Shown here in pieces: positions 7,887 to 16,785 of a stretch of 64,000 nt of DNA. Source of the DNA: Actinoplanes sichuanensis (GTDB lineage: Bacteria > Actinomycetota > Actinomycetes > Mycobacteriales > Micromonosporaceae). The DNA lies in NCBI RefSeq assembly GCF_033097365.1, contig NZ_AP028461.1:2790001-2854000 (forward strand), written 5' to 3'. Position numbers and translations under genes: made by a program. Position 1 is the first letter of the stretch. Each line of letters starts with the position of its first letter. Below the pieces are notes generated by a model. That model did not search any database, had not been told where the DNA came from, and worked only from the letters and a program-made list of their open reading frames with translations.

Positions 7887-8843
7887 TCAGTGGTGCGGAT
7901 TACCGGCGGTCAGCCGGATCGTGAAACCGTCGGCGTGCCGGTACAGGGCGACATGGTTGCAGGACTGGTGGGCGATCCACAGCCCGAGGCCGCCGTCGGC
8001 ACCGTCACCGGCGGGCAGCAGACCGGCGAACGGGTTCTGGGGCCCGTCGCCGGTGTCGGTGACCGTCACGACGAGACGGTCGATGCCGCTCCACACCCGG
8101 AGCCGGACCGGCCCGACGCCGTGGCGCTGGGCGTTGGCCACGGCCTCGCTGACCGCCACGACCAGATCGTCGACCTCGACGGGGGCCAGGTGGCCGCGGT
8201 CGGCCGCGCGGATCACCCGGCGCGCCGCGGACAGGGACGGGTCGACCAGGTCGGCGGCGGGTTCGCCGCTCTGCACGGGGTCGGGGGCCGGAGCACGCCG
8301 CTCGCCGAGGTACAGACGCGGGTCGGTGAAGCCGGCGTTGGGCAGGCACCGCCCGTCCGGCAGCATCGTCCGGGGATGCGTGCGCAGGACGTCGGCCAAC
8401 GCGGCCGGCGGGGTCGTACGGGTGTCGTAGGCGCAGATGCTCCAGAGCGGGAATTCGTCGTAGGCGTGGTTGATGGCGGACTCGTAGCGGGCCCACCAGT
8501 CCCAGGTCACGCCTTGAGCGACCGAGGTCAGCTCACCGAAGATGCGGATCTGGGACGCACCGGCGGCCAGATGTCCGGCCAGCAGCCCGCGGTATGACCG
8601 GATGGCTGAGGCGGGTCGCTCGTACACCGCTCCACCGGGCAGGAAGGTGACCGCGGCGCCGGCCGGAAGTGCGGCCCGGACCAGTTCGGCGTTGCGCCCG
8701 TCGAGGACCACCACGCTGGGTTCGCCGGCGGCGGCTCCGCCCATCAGGAAGGGAACGGCCAGGTCGAGCAGTTCCTGATCCGAGCCGAAGCACCCGGCGG
8801 TGTGGTAGTAGCCGGCATGCCCGGCGGCGGCACCCGTCCTCAT
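7887..8843 (-). CDS. RsbA-type anti-sigma regulatory protein (MEDS sensor + HATPase)
   Basis: 318-residue cytoplasmic regulator. Residues 10-170 are a MEDS (DcmR-like) sensory domain (HTAGCFGSDQELLDLAVPFL, then DGRNAELV and WSICAYDT). Residues 190-315 are a GHKL/HATPase anti-sigma kinase domain with the N-box VVAVSEAVANAQRHG, then VTVTDTGDGP and GLGLWIAHQSCN. Such proteins bind a sigma factor of the SigB type and release it on a phospho-switch signal. Its ATG overlaps the stop of the small upstream gene (ATGA), so translation is probably coupled. Confidence 0.87.
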   Translation of the reverse strand: MRTGAAAGHAGYYHTAGCFGSDQELLDLAVPFLMGGAAAGEPSVVVLDGRNAELVRAALPAGAAVTFLPGGAVYERPASAIRSYRGLLAGHLAAGASQIRIFGELTSVAQGVTWDWWARYESAINHAYDEFPLWSICAYDTRTTPPAALADVLRTHPRTMLPDGRCLPNAGFTDPRLYLGERRAPAPDPVQSGEPAADLVDPSLSAARRVIRAADRGHLAPVEVDDLVVAVSEAVANAQRHGVGPVRLRVWSGIDRLVVTVTDTGDGPQNPFAGLLPAGDGADGGLGLWIAHQSCNHVALYRHADGFTIRLTAGNPHH

Positions 8844-9058
8844 CGCGTCGGCTCCACGCGCACGTCGGGCAGCCCGACCAGTTCGGCGAGACGAACCGCC
8901 GAGCTCAGGGCGGTGCGGACCAGGACTGTCATCCGTCGCTGCCGGGCGTAGCGGTGCAGGGTGATGAGTGGCCGAGGAGGTCGCCGTGATCGGTATATGA
9001 CCAGCACGTAGGGGAGGACAACGCCGCGCTGGTCATGACGGAACAGTAGCCGCCGCAC
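8840..9058 (-). CDS. Small arginine-rich hypothetical protein
   Basis: 72-residue reading frame whose stop overlaps the ATG of the RsbA-type gene by 4 bases. It contains a hydrophobic patch (GVVLPYVLVIYRS), a basic middle and a C-terminal helix-like segment TALSSAVRLAELVGLPDV. I do not recognise it. The coupling to a real gene and the hydrophobic pattern are the only support; a shorter version starting later is possible. Confidence 0.35.
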   Translation of the reverse strand: MRRLLFRHDQRGVVLPYVLVIYRSRRPPRPLITLHRYARQRRMTVLVRTALSSAVRLAELVGLPDVRVEPTR

Positions 9059-9200
9059 TCTCGCCCGGCGCCGTGGAGGTCACCGACCGGTCCGGCCGGT
9101 GCCCGACGGCCTGCGGGTCGATGGCATCGGCGACGCCGTGTTCTATATTCAGCCGGAAGATCCGCAACGGCCGAGCTCGATGGGTGGCACCGCAGTGACC

Positions 9201-12200
9201 ATGACGCCGCTGCGTTCCGGCGACCCCGAGCGGCTCGGGCGATACCAGCTGCTGGGCCGGCTCGGCGCCGGCGGCATGGGCACCGTCTTCCTCGGCACCG
9301 GCCCCGACGGGCAACGGGTCGCGGTCAAGGCCATCCGCCCGGAGTGGTCGGCCGACCCCGCCTTCCTGGCCCGTTTCCGCAGCGAGGTCAAACGCGCGCG
9401 GGAGGTTCCCCCGTTCTGCACCGCCGCGGTACTGGACGCCGACGTCGAACACGATCCGCCCTACCTGGTCGTCGAGTTCGTCGACGGGCCCAGCCTGGCC
9501 GGTGTCATCGCAGATCGAGGACCCCTCAACCCCTCCGAGGTGTACGGGGTAGCCGTCGGCGTGGCCACCGCGCTCGTCGCCATCCACGGTGCCGGAGTCG
9601 TGCACCGGGACCTGAAACCGGCGAACGTCCTGCTCGCCGTCGGGCTGCCCAAGGTGATCGACTTCGGGATCGCCCGCGGTGCCGAGCTCAGCGCCGAGCT
9701 GACCGGTCCTGATCAGGTGATGGGTACGGTCGGCTACGTCGCTCCGGAGAGTCTGGACGGCTCCGGGAAGGCCGGTCCGGCCGCCGACGTCTTCGCCTGG
9801 GGTGTGCTCATCGGCTACGCGGCCACCGGCCGTACCCCGTTTCGCGGTGACTCCCCGATGGCGACGATCGGCCGGATGCTCACCCAGCCGCCCGATCTGA
9901 ACGGCATCCCGGACTCGCTGCGCGACCTGGTCGCCACCACCCTGGAGAAGGATCCGGCGGGCCGGCCGACCGCCCGGGAGCTCCTCGACTCGCTGCTCAG
10001 CATGGGCACCACCGACGTCTCGACCGTCACCCCGGAACTGCGGGAGGCCGCTCTCGCCGCCCGGGCTCGCTCCCGGCTGCGCCGATGGCCGAAGCGGGTG
10101 CTGACCGCCGCCGTGGTGGCCGTGCTGCTGGGCGGAGCCGGGTTCGCCGCAGTGCAGGCGCGTGCCGACGCTGATCGCGCCTCCGACCAGGCGAGACAGC
10201 AGGAGCGCGAGCTGGTGCAGCAGGATCTGCTGGCCCGGTCGGCGGCGGCGTTGACCGCCGATCCGGGGCTGGCGTCGCGGCTGGCGGTCAGCGCCTACGG
10301 GATGGACCGGTCGGCGCGCAGCGGTGCGGCGGTGATGGCGGCCCTGGCCACCGGGTATGCGGGGGAGTTGAGCACGGGCTCGCCGGTGGTCAGCGCGGCG
10401 TTCCGGCCGGACGGCAGGTTGATCGCGGTCGGTGGCGAGAGCACCGTCGAGTTGTGGGCGGGCGTCACCCGTACCAGAGCATTGCCCTCCGGTTTGGGAA
10501 AGGTGAACGAGCTGGCCTTCAGCCCGGACGGCCGCACCCTGGCCATCGCCGCCGACCGGTTGACCCTGTGGAACGTCGCCGCTCCGGCCGCACCACGCCT
10601 GCTCACCACCCGTAACCTCGAGTCGCCGGTCATCGATGTGCGGTTCAGTGCGGACGGATCGCGGCTGTTCACCGTCGCGGGCCGGGCGACCGTGTGGGAC
10701 GTCCGCGACCGGCTCCGGCCGCGCGCGCTCTGGGACAGCACCGGCACCGCTTTCCCGACCGTGATGAGCGCGGACGGCACCCTGCTCGTCGGCACCGGTG
10801 ACGACGGGCGGCTGACGATCTGGCGCCCCTCCGGGAGCCGGATCGTCACCGGGGTCTCGACCGGCGTCCCGGTCGCCTTCGGCGCGGACGGCCGGATCCT
10901 GGCGGTCCAGGACGGCGAGAAGGCGATCCACTTCTACGACCTGACCGATCCGGCCGAACCCCGGCGCCGCGGCACCATCACGGTCTCCGGAGACCGGTTG
11001 GCGACGACCGAATTCGATCCTTCTGGTACGGCCATCGCGCTCGGCCGGATCGACGGCACGGTCGAGGTGTGGAACGTCGCCGACCCGGACTCCCCGGTGC
11101 AGACGAAGGTGATGACCCGGACCGGCGGGTGGATCACCTCGATCGACTTCAGCCCGGACGGTGCCCGGATCCTGACGCCGGGACCACGCCTGACCGGGTC
11201 GGCGATGCTGTGGCAGATCGACGGGTTCGCGCCACGGCGCCGGGCCACCCTCAAGGGCCCCACCGTGATCCCGGATCGGACCGTCTCGGTGTCGGCCGAG
11301 GACGTGGTGGCCGCCGGTTCGGCCGAGCACCTCGACTACTGGGACGTCATCGACGCCGGAAACCCGCGGCCGGCCGGTACCGCGACACTGCTGCCGGCGG
11401 CCGGTGCACCGCTGGTGAGCAGTACCTACGCGGTGCACGGCACGACCTTCTACTACACCAGCGGCAGTCTCTACGCGCTGACCGCGGCCGGCCCGCGCAA
11501 CGTCTTCCCGGACCTTGAGGCGGGTGCCGTGCTCGACCTGGAGCCGGTCCGTGGGCTGGTCGCGGTCCTGGCCGACGGCCCGCAGCGGCAGATCCGGATC
11601 CACCGGCTGGCCGGTGGGCAGAAACCGCCGTTGGTCGCCGCCATACCGGCCGTGAACGTGTTGACCGCCCGGTTCGGCCTGGCCGGCGGCACCCTGGCGG
11701 TCGCCGACAGTGCCGGGCCGCAGAGCGGCAGCAGCAACGTCACCGTCTGGGACCTGGTCGACCCGGCGGCGCCGACGAAGACCGGGACACTCGCGGTGAA
11801 CAGCGTCGGGCCCGCGGCGCTCGTCGCGGGAGGCGCGTTCACCGTCACGGTCGGTCAGGATCTGACGGTCTGGAACAACCGGGACGGCAACGACCGGTCG
11901 GTACGGACCGCGCGGCGCACCGATTTCGGCCGGCCCGACTCGCTCGCCCTGTCCGCCGACGGCTCGCTGCTGGCGGTCACCTCGGGCGGGTCCACCGAGA
12001 TCTGGAGTGTCGGCTTCGCCAGCGATCCGGTGCTGCTGGCGGTGGTGGGCGGCCGGACCACCGGTTCGGCGTTCAGCTCCCGGCAGCCGCTGCTGGTCAC
12101 CGCCGAGCCGGCCGGGGTGGCGCTCTGGGACCTGGTGCCGATCCGGGCGGTGCTGCGTGACCCGCTGCCCGCGGCCTGCCAGCAGACCAGCGGCCTGACG

Positions 12201-12257
12201 GCGCAGGAGTGGGCGGCGTACGCCCCGGGCCTGCAGTTCGAGCGCCCCTGCGGGTGA
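9201..12257 (+). CDS. Membrane-anchored Ser/Thr protein kinase with C-terminal WD40-like propellers
   Basis: 1018 residues. The kinase domain spans about 12-260: glycine loop LGRLGAGGMGTVF, VAVKAIRP lysine, catalytic HRDLKPANVL (about 134) and IDFGIARG (DFG, about 153). A transmembrane helix (VLTAAVVAVLLGGAGFAAV, about 298) follows, then a short Gln-rich coiled stretch. About 650 residues of WD40-like blades come next (repeated 'FSPDGRTLAIAADRLTLWNV' type units). This eukaryotic-type kinase presumably senses something through the propeller outside the cell. The ATG at 9201 is preferred because MTPLRSGDPERLGRY is the usual start; ATG 9180 is possible, with a TATATT box near 9143. Confidence 0.88.
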   Translation: MTPLRSGDPERLGRYQLLGRLGAGGMGTVFLGTGPDGQRVAVKAIRPEWSADPAFLARFRSEVKRAREVPPFCTAAVLDADVEHDPPYLVVEFVDGPSLAGVIADRGPLNPSEVYGVAVGVATALVAIHGAGVVHRDLKPANVLLAVGLPKVIDFGIARGAELSAELTGPDQVMGTVGYVAPESLDGSGKAGPAADVFAWGVLIGYAATGRTPFRGDSPMATIGRMLTQPPDLNGIPDSLRDLVATTLEKDPAGRPTARELLDSLLSMGTTDVSTVTPELREAALAARARSRLRRWPKRVLTAAVVAVLLGGAGFAAVQARADADRASDQARQQERELVQQDLLARSAAALTADPGLASRLAVSAYGMDRSARSGAAVMAALATGYAGELSTGSPVVSAAFRPDGRLIAVGGESTVELWAGVTRTRALPSGLGKVNELAFSPDGRTLAIAADRLTLWNVAAPAAPRLLTTRNLESPVIDVRFSADGSRLFTVAGRATVWDVRDRLRPRALWDSTGTAFPTVMSADGTLLVGTGDDGRLTIWRPSGSRIVTGVSTGVPVAFGADGRILAVQDGEKAIHFYDLTDPAEPRRRGTITVSGDRLATTEFDPSGTAIALGRIDGTVEVWNVADPDSPVQTKVMTRTGGWITSIDFSPDGARILTPGPRLTGSAMLWQIDGFAPRRRATLKGPTVIPDRTVSVSAEDVVAAGSAEHLDYWDVIDAGNPRPAGTATLLPAAGAPLVSSTYAVHGTTFYYTSGSLYALTAAGPRNVFPDLEAGAVLDLEPVRGLVAVLADGPQRQIRIHRLAGGQKPPLVAAIPAVNVLTARFGLAGGTLAVADSAGPQSGSSNVTVWDLVDPAAPTKTGTLAVNSVGPAALVAGGAFTVTVGQDLTVWNNRDGNDRSVRTARRTDFGRPDSLALSADGSLLAVTSGGSTEIWSVGFASDPVLLAVVGGRTTGSAFSSRQPLLVTAEPAGVALWDLVPIRAVLRDPLPAACQQTSGLTAQEWAAYAPGLQFERPCG

Positions 12258-12409
12258 TCGGCTCGGGCCCCTGCCCGTCGTGTCCTCTCTCCTGGTGGTT
12301 TTATGCTGAAATAGCCAACTGAAGCCGACAAAACACCACCGGCTTCCCGTCCCATAAGCGATCTTGGAGCGGCCTGGGCCGTGTTCGAACCGATGCCGGA
12401 GGACCTCCC

Positions 12410-14536
12410 GTGCGACGCCGCGTCTTTCTGCAGTCCGCCGCCATCACCGCCGCACTCGGATCGCCCGGCCTCTCGAGCCTCGCCCGCGCGGCAGAAAGCG
12501 GCCGGGGGGATAGGGTGTTCGGGGTGTGGACTGGAGAGCATGGCGGCTACCCGCCCTTCGACCAGGTGAACCCGGCCTCGATCAGAGCGGCGCTCAACGA
12601 GGGCATGGTGCTCAACCGGGCCGAGATCGCCGAGATCGCCGGCGTGACCGAGGCACCGACCTTCGCGAACACGATCGTCGCGCTCGAGGACAGCGGTCGT
12701 GCCCTGGACCGGGCTCGACGTCTGTTCAGCGTCTTCACCTCGACGATGAACGATCGGGCGATGCAGGACCTGCAGACCGAGATGTCGCCGGTGCTGTCCG
12801 CCTTCGGCGACGACATCATTCAGAACGCTCGGCTGTTCGCCCGGATCAAGGCCGTCCACGACGGCCGGGCCGCCGCCGGCCTGACGCCGGAGCAGGTGCG
12901 CCTGGTCGAGACCTACTACCAGAGATTCACCAGGCAGGGCGCGGCGCTCGACGACGCCGACAAGGCCACGCTCAAGGACCTCAATCAGAAGCTCGCCTCG
13001 CTCTACACCAGGTTCAGCCAGAACGAGCTGGCCGACGAGGAGGACTATCGGCTCACCATCGAGACCGAGGCGGACCTCGAGGGCCTGCCCGAGTCGCTGC
13101 GGGAGGCGGCCGCGGCCGCAGCCGAGGAACACGGTCTCAAGGGCAAGTGGGTCTTCACCAATACGCGTTCCTCGATGGAGCCGTTCATCACCTACTCCGC
13201 CAAGCGCCACCTGCGGGAGCAGGGCTGGCGTATGTGGATCATGCGCGGTGGCAACGGCACGGCCACCGACAACAAGGCCGTGATCAGCGAGATCCTCCAA
13301 CTCCGTAGTCGACGGGCCAAGCTGCTCGGTTTCGAGTCGCACGCCCACTGGACCGTCGAGAACAACATGGCGAAGACGCCGCAGGCCGCCATCGACCTGA
13401 TGATGAAGCTGTGGGGGCCGGCCCTGCGGCGCGCCCGGGAGGAGATCGCCGACATGCAGGCGATCGCCGACCAGGAGGGTGCCGGCATCACGATCGAGGC
13501 CTGGGACCACCGGTTCTATTCGGAGAAGGTGCGCAAGGCGAGGTACGACCTCGACCAGAACGAGGTGAAGCTCTACCTCCAGCTCGACAAGATCCGTGAC
13601 GGCATGTTCTGGGCCGCCGAAAAACTCTACGGCCTGCACTTCGCCGAACTCCACGGGCTACCCGTCTACCACGAGGACATGTCGGTCTACGAGGTGACGC
13701 GCGACGGCGAGCGCGTCGGCCTGTGGTATTTCGACCCCTACGCCCGTGCCGGCAAGAACTCCGGTGCGTGGATGAACGAGTACCGCACCCAGGAGCGTTT
13801 CCGGACCGAGGTCACCCCGATCGTGTCCAACAACTCGAACTTCGTGAAGTCGGGCACCGGCCCCGTGCTCATCTCCTGGGACGACGCCGTGACCATGTTC
13901 CACGAGTTCGGCCACGCCCTGCACGGTCTCAGCTCGAACGTCACCTATCCGCGTCTGGCCGGTACCGCGGTCAAACGCGACTTCGTCGAGTTCCCCAGCC
14001 AGATCAACGAGCACTGGCTCCCGACGCCGGAGGTGCTCGAACGGTTCGCCCTGCACGTCGACACCGGCGCGCCGATCCCCGCCGAATTGCTCACCAAGAT
14101 CCAGCAGTCGCTGAAGTTCAACCAGGGCTTCAGCACGGTCGAGTTCCTGGCCTCGGCGATCTACGACATGAAGATCCACCTGGCCGCGACGCCGGACGAC
14201 CCGATCGATCCGGACGAATTCGAGAAGAGCTGCATGGCCGAGATCGACCTGCCGAGGGAGATCGTCATGCGTCACCGCCCGACCCAGTTCGGGCACATCT
14301 TCTCCGGCGACTGGTATTCGGCCGGCTACTACGTCTATCTCTGGGCCGATGCGCTGACCGCCGACGCCTGGGAGCTGTTCGAACAGAAGGGCGTGTGGGA
14401 CCCGGCCACCGCCAAGTCGTTCCTCGACGACATCCTCGCGGTCGGCAACGCCGTCGCGCCGGACGAGGCGTTCCGCAGGTTCCGCGGCCGCGACGTCGAC
14501 ACCGAGGCGCTGATGCGGTTGCGCGGCTTCGCCTGA
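12410..14536 (+). CDS. M3-family zinc oligopeptidase (Dcp/PrlC type), exported
   Basis: 708 residues, close to the roughly 680 of E. coli dipeptidyl carboxypeptidase plus a leader. The leader MRRRVFLQSAAITAALG is a twin-arginine-like signal ending at LARAAES. The zinc site HEFGH is at about 498-502, inside TMFHEFGHALHGLSS, with the third ligand Glu in the downstream VEFPSQINEHWL region. Late conserved residues (GHIFSGDWYSAGYYVYLWAD) are present. It cleaves dipeptides or short peptides, probably outside the membrane. The GTG start has a strong GGAGGA 7 bases upstream. Stands alone. Confidence 0.9.
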   Translation: MRRRVFLQSAAITAALGSPGLSSLARAAESGRGDRVFGVWTGEHGGYPPFDQVNPASIRAALNEGMVLNRAEIAEIAGVTEAPTFANTIVALEDSGRALDRARRLFSVFTSTMNDRAMQDLQTEMSPVLSAFGDDIIQNARLFARIKAVHDGRAAAGLTPEQVRLVETYYQRFTRQGAALDDADKATLKDLNQKLASLYTRFSQNELADEEDYRLTIETEADLEGLPESLREAAAAAAEEHGLKGKWVFTNTRSSMEPFITYSAKRHLREQGWRMWIMRGGNGTATDNKAVISEILQLRSRRAKLLGFESHAHWTVENNMAKTPQAAIDLMMKLWGPALRRAREEIADMQAIADQEGAGITIEAWDHRFYSEKVRKARYDLDQNEVKLYLQLDKIRDGMFWAAEKLYGLHFAELHGLPVYHEDMSVYEVTRDGERVGLWYFDPYARAGKNSGAWMNEYRTQERFRTEVTPIVSNNSNFVKSGTGPVLISWDDAVTMFHEFGHALHGLSSNVTYPRLAGTAVKRDFVEFPSQINEHWLPTPEVLERFALHVDTGAPIPAELLTKIQQSLKFNQGFSTVEFLASAIYDMKIHLAATPDDPIDPDEFEKSCMAEIDLPREIVMRHRPTQFGHIFSGDWYSAGYYVYLWADALTADAWELFEQKGVWDPATAKSFLDDILAVGNAVAPDEAFRRFRGRDVDTEALMRLRGFA

Positions 14537-14622
14537 CCGTCCTCCGGCGGCAGCCGAAGCCCCGCACGGGCCGGCTGCCGCCGCACGCCGGTCCTTTCCC
14601 GGCCCGGGTACGCTGCGGCGTT

Positions 14623-15510
14623 GTGATCAGCGCCGACAGCACCCCGGAGTTCGACCGCTTCGGCCCGTGGATCGACGAGGTCCGCGACTTCGACGACCTG
14701 CCGCGCCTCTATCAGAGCGCCGGGATCGACCCGGCCGCCTACCGGCTGGTCCTGAAGGTGCCGCGGGACATCGAACGGCGCAATGCCCACCCCGACATGC
14801 ATCTGTACGACTACCTGCTCGCGGTCGACGAGGAGAATCTGACCGTCCTGGCCCGCCGCGACGACCACTACGACACCCACCGCATCCCACACGACCGGAT
14901 CGCGGCGATCGCCGACAGCGTGCGGCTGCTCAACGGGCTGCTGAGCGTGCACACGGTCGACGGGCCGGTGGTGACCGTCCGGTACAACGGGTCCGCCAAC
15001 GGGCCGATCCGGGAGCTGATCACGCTGCTCCGGCGGTGGTATGTGCCGCAGCGGACGACGGTGCCCGCCGATGCGTACCACGTCGAGCCGGTGTTGGACC
15101 GCGCCGACACCGGCCTGCTGACCGACTACCACCGGATGGTCACGCAGGAGCCGGGGATGCGGCCGGTCAACGTCGCCGGCCGACGCGTGGTGACCCCGGT
15201 CGCCGGGCTCGCCCGGGTCCGCGGCAAGGTGTGGCCCACGGTCCTGCACGCCTCGATCGTGGCCGCCGACGACCGGGAGATCCAGGTCATCCACCGCCGC
15301 GACTGGTTCACCGGCACCGGCGACGACCTGTCCTCGGCCCGTACGGTGTTGCCCCGCAGCCGGATCACCGGCATTCAGATTCAGCCGCACCCTGCCTACC
15401 GGGGTGTCCAGGTCCTCACCGTCCGGGCCGGCGCCGCCGGTCTGGACTTCTTCCTGGCCGGCGGCGCGCTGGTCGAGGCCGTCCTGGCCGGCCACCCGGT
15501 CAGCATCTGA
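14623..15510 (+). CDS. Conserved hypothetical soluble protein
   Basis: 295 residues, no signal peptide or transmembrane segment. The sequence alternates short beta-type stretches (LLAVDEENLTVLARRDD; VVTVRYNGSANG; ILHASIVAADD-like), suggesting two similar beta-rich halves: residues 60-140 deal with 'DRIAAIADSVRLLNGLLS' and residues 180-290 with 'RSRITGIQIQPHPAYRG'. A PH-like or adhesin-like fold is possible but I do not recognise a family. The start is the GTG in the first position compatible with the upstream terminator-like GC stretch. Confidence 0.65.
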   Translation: MISADSTPEFDRFGPWIDEVRDFDDLPRLYQSAGIDPAAYRLVLKVPRDIERRNAHPDMHLYDYLLAVDEENLTVLARRDDHYDTHRIPHDRIAAIADSVRLLNGLLSVHTVDGPVVTVRYNGSANGPIRELITLLRRWYVPQRTTVPADAYHVEPVLDRADTGLLTDYHRMVTQEPGMRPVNVAGRRVVTPVAGLARVRGKVWPTVLHASIVAADDREIQVIHRRDWFTGTGDDLSSARTVLPRSRITGIQIQPHPAYRGVQVLTVRAGAAGLDFFLAGGALVEAVLAGHPVSI

Positions 15511-15539
15511 CATCGATCGACCTGATAGCTTCCGCGATC

Positions 15540-15998
15540 ATGAGGATGAGGGTTCTGGTGTCGGCAGTGGCATTGTCGGTGCTGGTCGCGGCCGGGGTGG
15601 TCGGCTACGTCGCGGTGCTGGGCGTCACCGTGGACGCGACGGCGGAGAACCTGACCGCCGACTGGCTCAGCGCCGAGCGCACCGCTGCCATCAGCCTGAA
15701 CAGCGACGGGACCTTCACCGCGAGCGGCATCAGCCGTTGCATCGGCGAGGTCGGCGTCGTCGTCGACGGCTCCGACGGCCCGATGGATGTGCCGGTCCCC
15801 GACGGGGCGGGGGAGTGGCACGTCGAGCCGGCCGACCACGTCCTGCTCATGGACTTCCGGTCACCACGGCGGATGCAGCTGCGATGGCAGGTCGAGACGG
15901 TGAACTGGCAGTTCCACCCGGCCCAGGTGAATCTCACCAGTCTCAACCCGCCGACCAGCGCGGACGGGACCCTCGGCCACTGCTCCCTCCAGGCCTGA
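15540..15998 (+). CDS. Small secreted or membrane-anchored protein
   Basis: 152 residues. The N-terminus MRMRVLVSAVALSVLVAAGV is a typical signal or anchor. The mature part has an ISLNSDGTFTASGI strand resembling small actinobacterial lipocalin-like exported proteins, and two cysteines (SRCIGE and GHCSLQ at the end) that could form a disulphide. No lipobox. Function unknown. It ends just before the tRNA-derived attachment site. Confidence 0.65.
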   Translation: MRMRVLVSAVALSVLVAAGVVGYVAVLGVTVDATAENLTADWLSAERTAAISLNSDGTFTASGISRCIGEVGVVVDGSDGPMDVPVPDGAGEWHVEPADHVLLMDFRSPRRMQLRWQVETVNWQFHPAQVNLTSLNPPTSADGTLGHCSLQA

Positions 15999-16017
15999 AC
16001 CGAGCCGGATCGGCCCG

Positions 16018-16066
16018 GAAATCCGTCGCGAAAGCTACAGAGGTTCGAATCCTCTACCCGCCACCA
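16018..16066 (+). other. Attachment-site remnant: 3' half of tRNA-Tyr
   Basis: Bases 16041-16066 are a perfect tRNA end: T-arm AGAGG-TTCGAAT-CCTCT, acceptor strand ACCCGCC, discriminator A and an encoded CCA. Bases 16018-16040 (AAATCCG, then a long variable arm GTCGC-GAAA-GCTAC) match the class II tRNA-Tyr of high-GC actinobacteria from the anticodon loop on. No D-arm, 5' acceptor (GGCGGGT) or GTA anticodon precedes it, so this is not a functional tRNA. Integrases of the tyrosine type commonly recombine in this 3' half, leaving such a copy at an element end. Confidence 0.8.
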
Positions 16067-16073
16067 CAGGCAC

Positions 16074-16117
16074 AAAGAGGCCCCTGAACAGCCGATTCGG
16101 CGGTCAGGGGCTTCTTT
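16074..16117 (+). terminator. Rho-independent terminator of the tRNA-Tyr remnant
   Basis: AAAGAGGCCCCTGA pairs with TCAGGGGCTTCTTT (one G-T pair) around a 16-base loop. It ends in a T-rich run and lies 8 bases after the CCA of the tRNA remnant, where a tRNA terminator belongs. Confidence 0.8.
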
Positions 16118-16121
16118 CGTT

Positions 16122-16346
16122 GATCTCACTCAGTCTCACTCGACCGCGCTGGATCTCACCCGCTGTGCCCTGGTGGGTGACTCGCTCTCCGACATCGAGG
16201 GCGCACACGCTGCGGGGGTACGAAGCATCGCCTACGCGAACCGGCCTACGAAAGAAGAACCGTTCCGGCAGGCCGGAGCCGACGCAGTGATCACGAGCAT
16301 GGGAGCCGTTGCACGGATCCTAATCGAACGCGCTGAACACGAATAG
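16122..16346 (+). pseudogene. HAD-family hydrolase, C-terminal fragment
   Basis: The frame ending at the TAG 16344-16346 encodes CALVGDSLSDIEGAHAAGV, then SIAYANRPTKEEPF, ADAVITSMGAVARILIE. This is the motif III/IV end of a HAD phosphatase (GDSxxDxxxAxxAG) with the usual tail. No start codon and no N-terminal half (the DxDxT nucleophile is missing) exist upstream, where the tRNA terminator sits. It was beheaded by the integration or deletion event that left the tRNA half. Confidence 0.8.
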
Positions 16347-16404
16347 GCCCAGAACCGGACTGTGCGGCTACTTCGAGAATTGATTCCAGCCATGCCATGC
16401 GACG

Positions 16405-16446
16405 GATTTTGCGGCCCTCCACCATCATGTGGAGGGCCGCAAAATC
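16405..16446. terminator. Perfect 18-bp bidirectional terminator
   Basis: GATTTTGCGGCCCTCCAC (16405-16422), a six-base loop CATCAT, then its exact reverse complement (16429-16446). The A/T runs at the stem base give a U tract on either strand. It lies between the convergent HAD fragment and PCC-domain gene; its right arm touches the stop of the latter. Confidence 0.85.
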
Positions 16447-16780
16447 AGCTTGCCAACGGCGTGACGTAGGCATGAACAAAGAATTCCCTTACCGTCGCGG
16501 AGTGCAGATGTCCGCCGGTTACGAAGTCCTCCGCGTACAGCGTGACGTGAATGTGTGGCTTGCCGTCCCAGATTTCTCCGGTTCCGCTCAGCTCTAGCGG
16601 CTGATCGTAGGTGCGCAGGTAGTCAGTCAGCGCATCATCTTTCTTCATAACCGAGACGGTCGCCGTCTGAACGGCTCCGATCAGGGTCATCGAACCGGCG
16701 GTTACGCCTAACTCAGCAAGAGCCGCCCCAATCGTCGCCAGAACTTCCTGATCTTTCTCGACAGTGATCAGATGCACCAT
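16445..16780 (-). CDS. PCC-domain (DUF296) protein
   Basis: 111 residues covering a complete PCC/DUF296 domain: LITVEKDQEVLATIGAAL, then GSMTLIGAVQTATVSVM, LELSGTGEIWDGKPHIHVTL and GGHLHSATVREFF. The His-containing IHVTL...GGHLH pattern is the conserved trimer core. Bacterial stand-alone versions are of unknown role; in plants the domain sits with AT-hook DNA-binding proteins. It follows the XRE gene by 5 bases on the same strand, so they form an operon. The local base composition is less GC-rich than its neighbours, which fits transfer. Confidence 0.85.
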   Translation of the reverse strand: MVHLITVEKDQEVLATIGAALAELGVTAGSMTLIGAVQTATVSVMKKDDALTDYLRTYDQPLELSGTGEIWDGKPHIHVTLYAEDFVTGGHLHSATVREFFVHAYVTPLAS

Positions 16781-16785
16781 GACTC

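Noticed and set aside
9033..13654. Long open frames antisense to the kinase and M3 peptidase genes
   Set aside because: Compositional shadows in high-GC DNA; Arg/Gly/Pro-rich translations without motifs, while the sense strand shows catalytic motifs.
16018..16066. Functional tRNA-Tyr gene
   Set aside because: No 5' acceptor strand, D-arm or GTA anticodon is found upstream; only the 3' half is present.
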